DNA from: Bacillus pumilus
Lineage (GTDB): Bacteria; Bacillota; Bacilli; Bacillales; Bacillaceae
DNA: 64,000 nucleotides
NCBI RefSeq assembly: GCF_009937765.1
Contig: NZ_CP047089.1
Span: 1,548,272 to 1,612,271 of the forward strand
Direction: 5' to 3'
Shown: positions 19,300-29,141 of the stretch, one piece after another
How the letters are laid out: every line of letters starts with the position of its first letter
Numbering within the stretch: position 1 is the stretch's first letter
Notes under the pieces: generated by a model
The model's input: the letters and a program-made list of their open reading frames with translations, nothing else
What the model was told of the DNA's origin: nothing
Databases searched by the model: none
Program-made: the position numbers and the translations under genes

Positions 19300-19638
19300 A
19301 TGATCAAAGCAACCATTACTCGGTCGAAAGCAGATGAAAGCATTACGTCTTTTCAGATGACTGGACATGCCGAGTTTGCTGAAAAAGGTCAGGATCTCGT
19401 TTGTGCAGGAGTATCTGCTGTTGTTTTCGGCTCAGTCAATTCAATTATTGCACTGACAGGATTGGACCCTCTGCTTGATATTGGCGAGGAAGGCGGCTAT
19501 TTCTCTTTTGAAATGCCGGTTGATACAGATCCAGTATCCTTTGAAAAAGCCCAGCTGCTTTTAGAAGGTATGGTCGTTTCCTTAGAAACAATTGAACGAG
19601 ATTATCACGATTATGTGAGAATATCTACAAAAAAATAG
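19300..19638 (+). CDS. prp: Ribosomal-processing cysteine protease Prp
   Basis: Cleaves the N-terminal extension of ribosomal protein L27 in Firmicutes (formerly YsxB). It has 112 residues from ATG at 19300; a GTG at 19291 opens the frame earlier but gives a non-family extension. The catalytic pair is visible as the His of MTGHAEFAEKG (near 23) and the Cys of DLVCAGVSAV (near 36). It sits between the two ribosomal protein genes, adjacent to its substrate gene rpmA. The rpmA ribosome site overlaps its stop. Confidence 0.95.
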   Translation: MIKATITRSKADESITSFQMTGHAEFAEKGQDLVCAGVSAVVFGSVNSIIALTGLDPLLDIGEEGGYFSFEMPVDTDPVSFEKAQLLLEGMVVSLETIERDYHDYVRISTKK

Positions 19639-19935
<297 letters not shown>

Positions 19936-19939
19936 TTGC

Positions 19940-19971
19940 TAAAAACTCCGGTCATTGACTGGAGTTTTTTT
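19940..19971 (+). terminator. rpmA terminator
   Basis: Stem AAAACTCC / GGAGTTTT with an inner TC/GA pairing, then a T-run. Closes the rplU operon. Confidence 0.85.
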
Positions 19972-20190
19972 CACTTTTTACAAGTAGTATCGAAGATGAA
20001 AAAGAAGATGCACTCCATCAATATCAAAGAACGTTTGCTGACTTTGCCTCATTTTCTCCTATAGATCAGAAAAAACAACCTTTCCTCACATAACTAGTGT
20101 TTTTCTATGCTGTCTTCTCTGTTATAATTCAGGGAGACATATTGATGATAAGACTCCTAAAAGAGAGACCAAACGATTGGGAGTGCGATA

Positions 20191-20775
20191 ATGGAAGAGA
20201 TATCAAGTAAACAAAACGAAAAATTAACTCACGTTGCATTAACAAATGAATTGATCTATCTGCTCAGTCGTTCAAGACATGACTGGATGAATAAATTGCA
20301 GCTGATCAAGGGCAACTTGACATTAGAAAAATATGACCGTGTGTTTGAAATTATAGAAGAAATGGTCATTGAAGCACAGCATGAATCCAAACTCTCAAAT
20401 TTAAAAATTCCCCAATTGGCCTATTACTTTCTAACATTTAATTGGGAGTCGCATTTTATCACCCTAGAATATGAAGTGCTTGGTGAAACCCGAGACTTAT
20501 CAGCATATGAATCGCAGCTGCTAACGGTATCACAGGAGTTGTTTTCGATATTCGATCAATCAGTTTGCCAAAAAACTGAAAATCATTTAACGGTCACGTT
20601 CCAAACAGATCATGAAGAGAATGATGTGGTCTTATATTTTGATTTCAAAGGAAAATTAACAAGTTTGGATGCGTTAAATGCGTTTCATGACGCAAACTAT
20701 CCATGTATGAGTGTAGTTCAATTTCATGTGACAAGTCATGAGTCCATGATTGAGCTTTGTTTGAGGCAAGAATGA
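20191..20775 (+). CDS. spo0B: Sporulation initiation phosphotransferase Spo0B
   Basis: Phosphorelay protein that passes phosphate from Spo0F to Spo0A. It has 194 residues: an N-terminal helical hairpin that dimerises into a four-helix bundle, with the phosphorylated histidine at position 30 in SRSRHDWMNKLQL, and a degenerate ATPase-like C-terminal domain. ATG at 20191 has only a modest ribosome site. TATAAT at 20123-20128 is a possible -10 for this gene. It is followed 30 bp later by obg, as in B. subtilis. Confidence 0.96.
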   Translation: MEEISSKQNEKLTHVALTNELIYLLSRSRHDWMNKLQLIKGNLTLEKYDRVFEIIEEMVIEAQHESKLSNLKIPQLAYYFLTFNWESHFITLEYEVLGETRDLSAYESQLLTVSQELFSIFDQSVCQKTENHLTVTFQTDHEENDVVLYFDFKGKLTSLDALNAFHDANYPCMSVVQFHVTSHESMIELCLRQE

Positions 20776-20784
20776 GATATGTGA

Positions 20785-22092
<1,308 letters not shown>

Positions 22093-22147
22093 TCAACAGG
22101 AGGGTCCAGTCCATGGGCTCTCCCGTTTTTAAAAGGGGAGAAAACAG

Positions 22148-22591
22148 GTGAAAGAAGAAACGTTCTATTTAGTAAGAGAGGATGTCCTTCCAGATGCGAT
22201 GCGAAAAACGCTTGAAGTCAAAAAGCTTCTCGATCGCAAAAAAGCGGATTCAGTTGCCGATGCTGTTCAACAAGCGGATTTAAGCCGCAGTGCTTTTTAT
22301 AAATACAGAGATGCTGTTTTTCCATTTTATACGATGGTGAAAGAGCAGATCATCACATTGTTTTTCCACCTTGAGGATCGGTCTGGGGCTCTGTCAAGAC
22401 TACTTCAAATTGTGGCTGACTCTGGCTGTAATGTGTTATCCATTCACCAAACGATTCCGCTGCAGGGAAGAGCGAATGTCACCCTATCCATTAGCACGGC
22501 TGGAATGGCAGATGATATCAATACAGTCATGAATCAATTAAGAAAACTTGAATTTGTCGAAAAAGTTGAAATTCTAGGTTCTGGGGCGTAA
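22148..22591 (+). CDS. pheB: ACT-domain protein PheB
   Basis: 147 residues. A helical N-terminal half (about 1-65), with a segment [18 protein letters not shown], is followed by an ACT domain (about 70-145, [19 protein letters not shown]) of the kind that binds amino acids. Called chorismate mutase in older annotation, but no mutase active site is evident; a regulatory role near pheA is more likely. The start is GTG at 22148 after GGGGAG. It lies 18 bp before pheA and should be co-transcribed. Confidence 0.88.
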   Translation: MKEETFYLVREDVLPDAMRKTLEVKKLLDRKKADSVADAVQQADLSRSAFYKYRDAVFPFYTMVKEQIITLFFHLEDRSGALSRLLQIVADSGCNVLSIHQTIPLQGRANVTLSISTAGMADDINTVMNQLRKLEFVEKVEILGSGA

Positions 22592-22609
22592 AAGGAGAGA
22601 TCATAGCAG

Positions 22610-23488
22610 ATGAAGCAATTAACTGTAGGTTATTTTGGACCAGAGGCAACATTTACTCATTTGGCCGTATGCTCTTGCTTTCCAGCAGATGCAGTGCAGC
22701 GTGCCTATGCAACGATTCCGCAATGTATGGATGCTGTGTCAAAAGGCGAAGTCGATTTGGCGGTCGTTCCACTTGAAAATGCACTCGAAGGATCTGTGAA
22801 CTTAACGATTGATTATTTAATTCATGAAGAAGCGCTATCTATTGTTGGAGAAATGACAGCACCGATTCGTCAGCATTTGCTTGTTCACCCTTCAAAAGCG
22901 GAAAGCTGGGAGACATTAGATGTGATCCAATCACATCCGCACGCGATTGCCCAGTGTCATCAATTTCTGAAAAAGCAGTACCCGGATATTCCGCACCGTC
23001 CAGTTGAATCAACTGGTTATGCAGCGAAATATATTAGTGAGCATCCAGAGGAGGCTGCTGGGGCGATTGCCAATGAAATTGCCGCACAAACGTATGGTTT
23101 AACGATTGCAAAAAAAGACATCCATGATTATCCACACAATCATACACGCTTTGTTATTTTACATAAAGACCCTAAAGCATCATTCCCAATGAATGCTGGG
23201 TTCTCATCGAAGCCAAAAACGACTATTGTCGTCAGTCTGCCAAAGGATGACCAATCAGGTGCATTACACCGTGTGTTATCTGCTTTTTCTTGGCGAAATC
23301 TCAACTTGTCAAAAATTGAATCTCGCCCAACAAAAACGGGTCTTGGACACTATTTATTTATTATAGATATAGAAAAAGAAATGGATGATGTCCTTGTCCC
23401 TGGCGCCATTCAGGAATTAGAAGCAATTGGCTGTGAAGTCAAATTGCTCGGCAGCTACCAAACATATGAACTAACGAATGAGAAATAG
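22610..23488 (+). CDS. pheA: Prephenate dehydratase
   Basis: Converts prephenate to phenylpyruvate in phenylalanine synthesis. It has 292 residues: a catalytic PDT domain (about 1-180, including GYFGPEATFTHLA and the substrate motif NHTRFVIL) and a C-terminal regulatory ACT domain (about 200-280, with the phenylalanine-binding ESRP motif). ATG at 22610 follows AAAGGAG. Its stop codon lies within the left terminator hairpin at 23484-23510, next to repeat copy B. Confidence 0.97.
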   Translation: MKQLTVGYFGPEATFTHLAVCSCFPADAVQRAYATIPQCMDAVSKGEVDLAVVPLENALEGSVNLTIDYLIHEEALSIVGEMTAPIRQHLLVHPSKAESWETLDVIQSHPHAIAQCHQFLKKQYPDIPHRPVESTGYAAKYISEHPEEAAGAIANEIAAQTYGLTIAKKDIHDYPHNHTRFVILHKDPKASFPMNAGFSSKPKTTIVVSLPKDDQSGALHRVLSAFSWRNLNLSKIESRPTKTGLGHYLFIIDIEKEMDDVLVPGAIQELEAIGCEVKLLGSYQTYELTNEK

Positions 23489-23510
23489 TGTCCGATAAAG
23501 GACACTATTT
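23484..23510. terminator. pheA/niaR terminator hairpin, left copy
   Basis: Stem AATAGTGTCC / GGACACTATT with loop GATAAA, followed by repeat copy B instead of a T-run. Repeated with one loop mismatch at 23687-23716. It can act in both directions between the convergent genes. Confidence 0.8.
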
Positions 23511-23686
23511 CAGCGTGTAGACAAACCCTCGCATTCGGTGTCAGATCTGCGCTTCGGTGCTCACGAATGTTCAATTCGCTCCGCTCCGATGCTCGTCCTT
23601 CCTAGACTGCAAAGGTTTTCTATCACGCTGAAAAGAAGACAAAGGGCTAAAATCAAGATCAATTTAGCCCTTTGTCAACAATCTGA
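23511..23686 (+). repeat. Terminator-inserted repeat element, copy B (reference copy)
   Basis: 176 bp from CAGCGTGTAGAC to CAACAATCTGA. Module 1 (23511-23630) is closed by CAGCGTG/CACGCTG and contains a hairpin with core CGAAT/ATTCG (23564-23578) and outer arms GCTTCGG (23551) / CCGATGC (23586). Module 2 is a 14-bp stem-loop GACAAAGGGCTAAA (23638) / TTTAGCCCTTTGTC (23663). It is flanked on both sides by the pheA-niaR terminator hairpin, 26 bp with one mismatch. No protein is likely encoded. Confidence 0.93.
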
Positions 23687-23716
23687 TAGTGTCCGATAAT
23701 GGACACTATTTTTTTT
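23687..23716. terminator. pheA/niaR terminator hairpin, right copy
   Basis: Same hairpin as at 23484, with loop GATAAT and a run of eight T. On the minus strand it could serve niaR, whose stop lies at its edge. Confidence 0.85.
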
Positions 23717-24257
23717 AGTCTTTAATTAAAAAGCCAGCATCATCGAGCGCTTGGATGGCTTGGTCAAGCTGCTTTTGACTGTAAGAAGTAAGTGTATGTA
23801 AATGCACGCCATCTGTTAGTTCTGACAAGTAGGAGGCGCCCGTGTTAGAAATGTGATGAACGAAATCAGCTACTTGCTTGCGGGTGCTAACACGAATTGA
23901 GGCCGTTAGTTCACCGTAAACAGGGTGCTCTATCATGACATCTTTTACCGTCACCCCAAAATCTACAATTAAAGTCAGTTCCTCTTCTGTTCGAACAGGA
24001 TCATGCTTGCAGGCGATGATTTGTTCAATCTCTCTTTCTGGCGCATGCTGAGATGCCATATACACATAGCCTTGACTTGTGGCAATAATGGGTTCGTTTT
24101 TTGCTTTCAATAGTGAGATATCTTGTACAATGACTTGTCGAGAGACAGCCGCCTTTTTAGCCAAAAAGCTTCCGGTGAGCGGTGTATCTGTTTCCTTCAG
24201 CCACTCTAAAATGGCGTTTCTTCTCTCTTCGCCAATGAGTTTCCTCTCTTGTTCCAC
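23715..24257 (-). CDS. niaR: NAD biosynthesis transcriptional repressor NiaR
   Basis: Nicotinate-responsive repressor of NAD biosynthesis genes (YrxA in B. subtilis). It has 180 residues: an N-terminal winged helix-turn-helix (about 8-65, GEERRNAILEWLKETDTPLTG then SRQVIVQDISLLK) and a C-terminal 3H domain. The three conserved histidines that name the 3H domain are visible in ACKHDPVR, VHLHTL and the nearby VHHISN segment. It is transcribed with nifS (three bases apart) and diverges from nadBCA, its expected target. Confidence 0.93.
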   Translation of the reverse strand: MEQERKLIGEERRNAILEWLKETDTPLTGSFLAKKAAVSRQVIVQDISLLKAKNEPIIATSQGYVYMASQHAPEREIEQIIACKHDPVRTEEELTLIVDFGVTVKDVMIEHPVYGELTASIRVSTRKQVADFVHHISNTGASYLSELTDGVHLHTLTSYSQKQLDQAIQALDDAGFLIKD

Positions 24258-24260
24258 GTC

Positions 24261-25409
24261 TTATGCTCCTTTCTGCTCCTTTTGCAATTGTTCAAATGTA
24301 TGCAAAAGCTGATCGATGTCTTCTTTTGATGACTTCGATCCAAATGATAGTCGAATGAATTGAAGAGCATCACGATCTGATACGTGCAATGCCTTCACAG
24401 CAGGGGAAGGATGATGATAACCAGAAGCACATGCGCTTCCAGTCGATATACAAATCCCGTGCCGGTTACATGCTAACATTACATATTGTCCTTCAAACCC
24501 TTCAAAAAAACAACCAATAATATGAGGCAGCATACGGCGATTGCCATTGTGAAGAGTACGAACAGGAAGCTTTCTCATTTTCAATTGCTGAAGAAAATAA
24601 TCACGAAGCTGTTCATTTTGCCGCTTTTGCTCATCTAGCTTAAGCATCAATTGTTCGCTCGCAGCAGCAAAAGCACCGATGCATGGAACGTTCACTGTTC
24701 CAGGGCGGAAGCCATTTTCCTGAACTGTTCCTGAATATAAAGACTTCCAAGGAACATGAGCACCCATATAGACAGCGCCCGCGCCCTTAGGAGCATACAC
24801 TTTATGACTAGAGATGGATATCGCATCAACCCCCAGCTCCTTGATGGACACACGAATCTTTCCAAATGTTTGCACGGCATCTGTATGAAAAAGAATGTGC
24901 CTTTCTTTTAAAATGGGGGCTAATTCAGCGAGCGGCTGGATAATCCCTGTTTCTGAATTAGCATGCTGAATAGAGACTAATCCTGTTTCAGGCAATAATG
25001 CATCTTTGAGAATGTCCTCGGTGATGATTCCATCTTGATTCGGTTCAATGATCGAAACCTTCGTGCCAAGACGCTCTAGGCTCTTAACTGCATGCTGAAC
25101 AGAAGGATGCTCTACAGAAGTTGTGATGACATGCTGCCTGTCTGCTGGCAGACCATTTGCCATTGATTGAATCGCAAGAAGATTGGATTCCGTTCCGCCG
25201 CTTGTAAAGTAGATGCCGCCTGGTTCGCCCTCAAGAATGGCAGCGATTGATTGTCTGCTGTAAGTCAGTATGTCATTTGCTCTTCCACCTGCATCATGAA
25301 GACTGCTTGCATTCCCGTAGCAATCTTTACTTAGCTGCTGAAAAACATGCAGTGCCTCCTCTGAAACAGGTGTAGAAGCTGCGTAATCTAAATAAACCAA
25401 TCCATCCAT
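24261..25409 (-). CDS. nifS: Cysteine desulfurase NifS (NAD-linked)
   Basis: PLP enzyme that supplies sulfur for the iron-sulfur cluster of quinolinate synthase NadA. It has 382 residues with the PLP lysine in ISISSHKVYAPKGAG (near 200) and the catalytic cysteine in STGSACASGYHHPS (near 320). TGGTESNLLA near 70 is typical. ATG at 25409 follows AGGAG on the minus strand. It diverges from nadB across an 85-base control region. A second desulfurase, yrvO, occurs at 61542 next to mnmA, so the two have separate clients. Confidence 0.94.
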   Translation of the reverse strand: MDGLVYLDYAASTPVSEEALHVFQQLSKDCYGNASSLHDAGGRANDILTYSRQSIAAILEGEPGGIYFTSGGTESNLLAIQSMANGLPADRQHVITTSVEHPSVQHAVKSLERLGTKVSIIEPNQDGIITEDILKDALLPETGLVSIQHANSETGIIQPLAELAPILKERHILFHTDAVQTFGKIRVSIKELGVDAISISSHKVYAPKGAGAVYMGAHVPWKSLYSGTVQENGFRPGTVNVPCIGAFAAASEQLMLKLDEQKRQNEQLRDYFLQQLKMRKLPVRTLHNGNRRMLPHIIGCFFEGFEGQYVMLACNRHGICISTGSACASGYHHPSPAVKALHVSDRDALQFIRLSFGSKSSKEDIDQLLHTFEQLQKEQKGA

Positions 25410-25460
25410 CTCCTATGAGAAAATTTTTTCTTGTATTTATTGTAGTGTTGTGTAATGATA

Positions 25461-25487
25461 TGTGTCAATACAGGTGTAAATGACAGG
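25461..25487. promoter_or_regulatory. Possible NiaR operator between nifS and nadB
   Basis: Inverted repeat TGTCA (25463-25467) / TGACA (25481-25485) with a 13-base spacer, located in the divergent nifS-nadB control region just before nadB. Position and symmetry suit a repressor site for NiaR. I have not matched it to a known consensus. Confidence 0.4.
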
Positions 25488-25494
25488 AGGGGCA

Positions 25495-27069
25495 ATGGTG
25501 TCATCAATTAAAAAAATCATTGTGGTGGGATCAGGCATTGCAGCACTTTCCTTTGCAAAGACCATTTCAGCAAGCTGTGAAGTCATCATGATGACAAAAA
25601 AACAATTTTCCTCTAGTAATTCCATGCTTGCACAAGGAGGAATCGCTGCGGCCTTTTCTGCACAGGATTCTGTTGATCAGCATGTACAAGACACATTAGC
25701 TGCCGGCTGTGATCACAACGATGAGAGGGTGGTACAAGAGATCGTCAGTCTTGGAAAACATATGGTGAAGCAGCTCGTAGAAGAAGGCTGCCCATTTGAT
25801 CAAACAGAGAATGGCATGCCGCAATTAGGTAAAGAAGGGGCACATACGACTCATCGCATTTTGCATGCAGGAGGAGACCAAACTGGCAAAACCCTCGTGC
25901 AGTATTTAAAAAATCAGCTTGGCTCACATATTCATTTATGTGAATATCACCATGTCATTGATCTACTCGTTCATGAAGGAATCTGCATAGGAGTGGTCTG
26001 GAAAGACGAGAAAGGACACGTACATACCATGACCGCAGATGCTGTGGTTTTATCCACGGGCGGCTGCGGCTCGCTATTTGAAACGAACACAAATGACCCT
26101 TCTGTAACAGGAGATGGGCTGATAATGGCTTATCGAGCCGGGGCACAATTAGTTGACCTCGAATTTGTTCAATTCCATCCCACTCTCTTGACGATCGCTG
26201 GAAAAGCAGTCGGTCTCGTGTCAGAGGCTGTCCGAGGAGAAGGAGCCTATTTAGAAGATGAAACAGGCAGGAGGATCATGAAAGGCATTCACCCACAAGG
26301 TGATTTAGCGCCTAGAGATATCGTCTCTAGAGCTATCTTTCATGAGCAGCAATTTGGTCATGATCTGTATCTCAATATCAGCGAAATTCCACATTTCTCA
26401 GTTCGTTTTCCAGCCATTGCTGCAATGTGTGAGCGGGCTGGTGTCGATATGGCAAGCGGCAGGCTCCCAGTTTCCCCAGGTATGCATTTTTTAATGGGGG
26501 GAATCTGCGTGAATGAATATGGAGAAACGACAGTTCCATCTCTTTTCGCTATCGGAGAAGCTGCTTGTACAGGCTTACATGGAGCGAACCGATTGGCGAG
26601 TAATTCTCTCTTGGAAGGTCTCGTTTTAGGAAACAAAGCGGCACGGAGAATTGAACAATTCCCTAAAAGGAAAAAAACAATCCCCTCTTCCACAATCCAA
26701 GAAAGTTGGTCCGTGCCAGAGATTTCAGAGAAACAGTTGAGCCAATGGATGATGACATATGCCGCAATTGTAAGAGACGAAGATGGGCTAAAGACCTTGC
26801 TTCAATCATTACTGCAAGTCCCTTATCAGCAAATAAATGTGAAAGATATCACAAATGGACAAATCGAATTAAGCAATCAATGCACATTAGCGATTTGTCT
26901 TGTGAGATCTGCCTTACTTCGAACAGAAAGCAGAGGAGGTCATTATCGAGTGGATTATCCAAATCGGAATGATGCATTATGGCGTGGCATGCAAATTGTC
27001 CATGAAAAAGGCCACATTCATATAATGAAAAATGAAAGGATCGGTGCCAAATGGAACGTTTACAGTTAA
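25495..27069 (+). CDS. nadB: L-aspartate oxidase
   Basis: FAD enzyme that oxidises aspartate to iminoaspartate, the first step to quinolinate. It has 524 residues with the N-terminal FAD-binding GSGIAALSFA, the catalytic region LAQGGIAAAFS, HRILHAGGDQTG, EFVQFHPT and the C-terminal GANRLASNSLLEGLV. The frame opens at ATG 25480, but the AGGAGG ribosome site lies inside that extension. ATG 25495 (or GTG 25498) fits better. It overlaps nadC by 19 bases, so nadB, nadC and nadA form one coupled operon. Confidence 0.95.
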   Translation: MVSSIKKIIVVGSGIAALSFAKTISASCEVIMMTKKQFSSSNSMLAQGGIAAAFSAQDSVDQHVQDTLAAGCDHNDERVVQEIVSLGKHMVKQLVEEGCPFDQTENGMPQLGKEGAHTTHRILHAGGDQTGKTLVQYLKNQLGSHIHLCEYHHVIDLLVHEGICIGVVWKDEKGHVHTMTADAVVLSTGGCGSLFETNTNDPSVTGDGLIMAYRAGAQLVDLEFVQFHPTLLTIAGKAVGLVSEAVRGEGAYLEDETGRRIMKGIHPQGDLAPRDIVSRAIFHEQQFGHDLYLNISEIPHFSVRFPAIAAMCERAGVDMASGRLPVSPGMHFLMGGICVNEYGETTVPSLFAIGEAACTGLHGANRLASNSLLEGLVLGNKAARRIEQFPKRKKTIPSSTIQESWSVPEISEKQLSQWMMTYAAIVRDEDGLKTLLQSLLQVPYQQINVKDITNGQIELSNQCTLAICLVRSALLRTESRGGHYRVDYPNRNDALWRGMQIVHEKGHIHIMKNERIGAKWNVYS

Positions 27070-27914
27070 AACAAATGCTGACGCATTTTTTCGCAGAGGA
27101 TATTGGTTTTGGAGATGTATCAGCTGATGGCATTTTTGGAGAAAAGAAAGGAACAGCCTATATCATCGCAAAACAATCGGGTGTATTGGCAGGTTCTCAA
27201 GTCATTGACATAGGATACCGCCTGCTGAATGAACAGATTCAGACTGAGTTGTTTTTTAAAGAAGGTGAATGGGTTCATTCAGGGGCAGTTTTAGCGAAAA
27301 TAAAAGGACCAGTCAGCGACTTATTAAAAGGAGAACGGGTCATTTTAAATGTCTTGCAGCGCATGACAGGTATCGCCACTTTAACACATGAAGCAGTACA
27401 GCGATTAGCGGACCCGTCGATTACGATTTGTGATACGAGAAAAACGACGCCTGGCTTGCGTATGTTAGAGAAATACGCTGTGAAGACAGGAGGGGGAAAA
27501 AATCATCGCTTCGGCTTATCAGATGGGGTGATGATTAAAGACAATCATATTGCCGCATGTGGCTCCATGCGTGAAGCTGTAGAGAAAGCAAGGGCATATG
27601 CCGGTCATATGGTGAAAATTGAAGTGGAAATTGAATCAGAAACGCAGCTAAAGGAAGCCATTGATGCAAAGGCCGATGTCATCATGTTTGACAACTGCTC
27701 TCCAGACGATGTAAAACGTTTTAAACAAATGACGCCGGAGACAATTCTGACCGAGGCTTCAGGAGGCATCACGCTAGAGACATTGCCAAGTTACAGAGGG
27801 ACAGGTGTTGACCTTATTTCGCTTGGTTTTCTGACACACTCTGCTCCAGCATTTGATTTTAGTATGAATATGGAATTTAGTCATAAAGGGGGAGCCACTC
27901 ATGTCACTGCTTGA
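27051..27914 (+). CDS. nadC: Nicotinate-nucleotide pyrophosphorylase (quinolinate phosphoribosyltransferase)
   Basis: Converts quinolinate and PRPP to nicotinate mononucleotide. It has 287 residues with [16 protein letters not shown] (about 97), [18 protein letters not shown] (about 127), the substrate motif [20 protein letters not shown] (about 148-167) and EVEIES near 190. ATG at 27051 lies inside the end of nadB after GAAAGGAT. It overlaps nadA by 14 bases. Confidence 0.97.
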   Translation: MERLQLKQMLTHFFAEDIGFGDVSADGIFGEKKGTAYIIAKQSGVLAGSQVIDIGYRLLNEQIQTELFFKEGEWVHSGAVLAKIKGPVSDLLKGERVILNVLQRMTGIATLTHEAVQRLADPSITICDTRKTTPGLRMLEKYAVKTGGGKNHRFGLSDGVMIKDNHIAACGSMREAVEKARAYAGHMVKIEVEIESETQLKEAIDAKADVIMFDNCSPDDVKRFKQMTPETILTEASGGITLETLPSYRGTGVDLISLGFLTHSAPAFDFSMNMEFSHKGGATHVTA

Positions 27915-29010
27915 TGTACTGGCAAACCAACATGCAGCCATGATGCCAGAAGAATATAAACACCGCTCTGTTGATGAGATGGAGCAGCGTGTGGTAGACA
28001 TTAAACGTGCCTTTGGATCAAAACTTTTTATACCAGGGCATCATTATCAAAAGGACGAAGTCATCCAATTCGCAGATGCAACAGGAGATTCATTGCAGCT
28101 CGCACAAATAGCTGCAGACAACAAGGAAGCGGAGTACATTGTGTTCTGCGGTGTTCACTTCATGGCTGAAACGGCAGATATGCTGTCAAAAAAGAATCAA
28201 AAAGTTCTTTTGCCAGATATGAGAGCAGGCTGTTCAATGGCAGATATGGCGAACATGAAACAAACGGATCGAGCATGGGAGCAGCTCACTGATCTGTTTG
28301 GGGAGACAATTCTTCCACTTACGTATGTCAACTCAACAGCTGATATTAAAGCATTTGTCGGAAAGCATGGTGGGGCCACTGTGACATCATCAAACGCAAA
28401 AAAAATGCTGGAGTGGGCGCTCACACAAAAAGAACGGATTCTGTTTCTCCCTGATCAGCATTTGGGGCGTAATACAGCCTTTGATTTAGGCATTTCACTT
28501 GAAGAAATGGCTGTGTGGGATCAAATAGAAGAAAGGCTTATCACCGACCAGCCACTTTCCCGCATTAAGATGATTTTATGGAAAGGCCACTGCTCTGTCC
28601 ATGAGAAATTTACGGTGCGGAATATTGAAGAAACGAGAAAAAGAGACCGTGACATTCAAATTCTTGTCCATCCAGAGTGCACGCATGAAGTCGTCACGGC
28701 TTCTGATCTTGCCGGTTCCACGAAATTTATTATTGATACAATCAAAGAAGCACCAGCAGGAAGCAAGTGGGCGATTGGAACAGAGATGAATTTGGTCAAG
28801 CGGATCATCAATCAGCATCCAGATAAACAAATCGAATCCCTCAATCCGGATATGTGTCCATGTTTGACGATGAATCGGATCGATCTCCCTCATTTGTTAT
28901 GGTCACTTGAGAGCATTGAAAAAGGTGATCCGGTCGGTTTCATTCAAGTCAATGAAGACACGACAAAAGATGCTTTACTCGCACTGAATAAAATGCTCAT
29001 CATTAAATAA
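27901..29010 (+). CDS. nadA: Quinolinate synthase A
   Basis: Iron-sulfur enzyme that joins iminoaspartate with dihydroxyacetone phosphate to form quinolinate. It has 369 residues, the longer Bacillus type. Three cysteines in family positions can hold the [4Fe-4S] cluster: [12 protein letters not shown] (near 111), VHPECTHEV (near 258), and [11 protein letters not shown] (near 320). The cluster probably depends on NifS encoded divergently. ATG at 27901 follows AAAGGGGG and overlaps nadC. Confidence 0.96.
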   Translation: MSLLDVLANQHAAMMPEEYKHRSVDEMEQRVVDIKRAFGSKLFIPGHHYQKDEVIQFADATGDSLQLAQIAADNKEAEYIVFCGVHFMAETADMLSKKNQKVLLPDMRAGCSMADMANMKQTDRAWEQLTDLFGETILPLTYVNSTADIKAFVGKHGGATVTSSNAKKMLEWALTQKERILFLPDQHLGRNTAFDLGISLEEMAVWDQIEERLITDQPLSRIKMILWKGHCSVHEKFTVRNIEETRKRDRDIQILVHPECTHEVVTASDLAGSTKFIIDTIKEAPAGSKWAIGTEMNLVKRIINQHPDKQIESLNPDMCPCLTMNRIDLPHLLWSLESIEKGDPVGFIQVNEDTTKDALLALNKMLIIK

Positions 29011-29084
29011 TGAATCCACCCCTCCTATCAGAAAACAAGTTTTTATCATATCGGCTTGTAAATAGGCATAAATTTATGGTGAAA

Positions 29085-29093
29085 CATATTGTA
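29085..29093 (+). promoter_or_regulatory. Candidate mother-cell (-10) promoter element of safA
   Basis: CATATTGTA fits the sigma-K -10 pattern (CATANNNTA) and overlaps the sigma-E -10 pattern, about 50 bases before safA. The -35 match is weak. Confidence 0.35.
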
Positions 29094-29141
29094 CTTCTGA
29101 CATAACCGTTACGTTCACGTTTTGCATAGGAGGGGAAAACG

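Noticed and set aside
19959..20093. Open stretch between rpmA and spo0B reading like SSIEDEKEDALHQYQRTFAD
   Set aside because: It has no start codon and begins just after a stop inside the rpmA terminator. A possible gene remnant, but too short to support.
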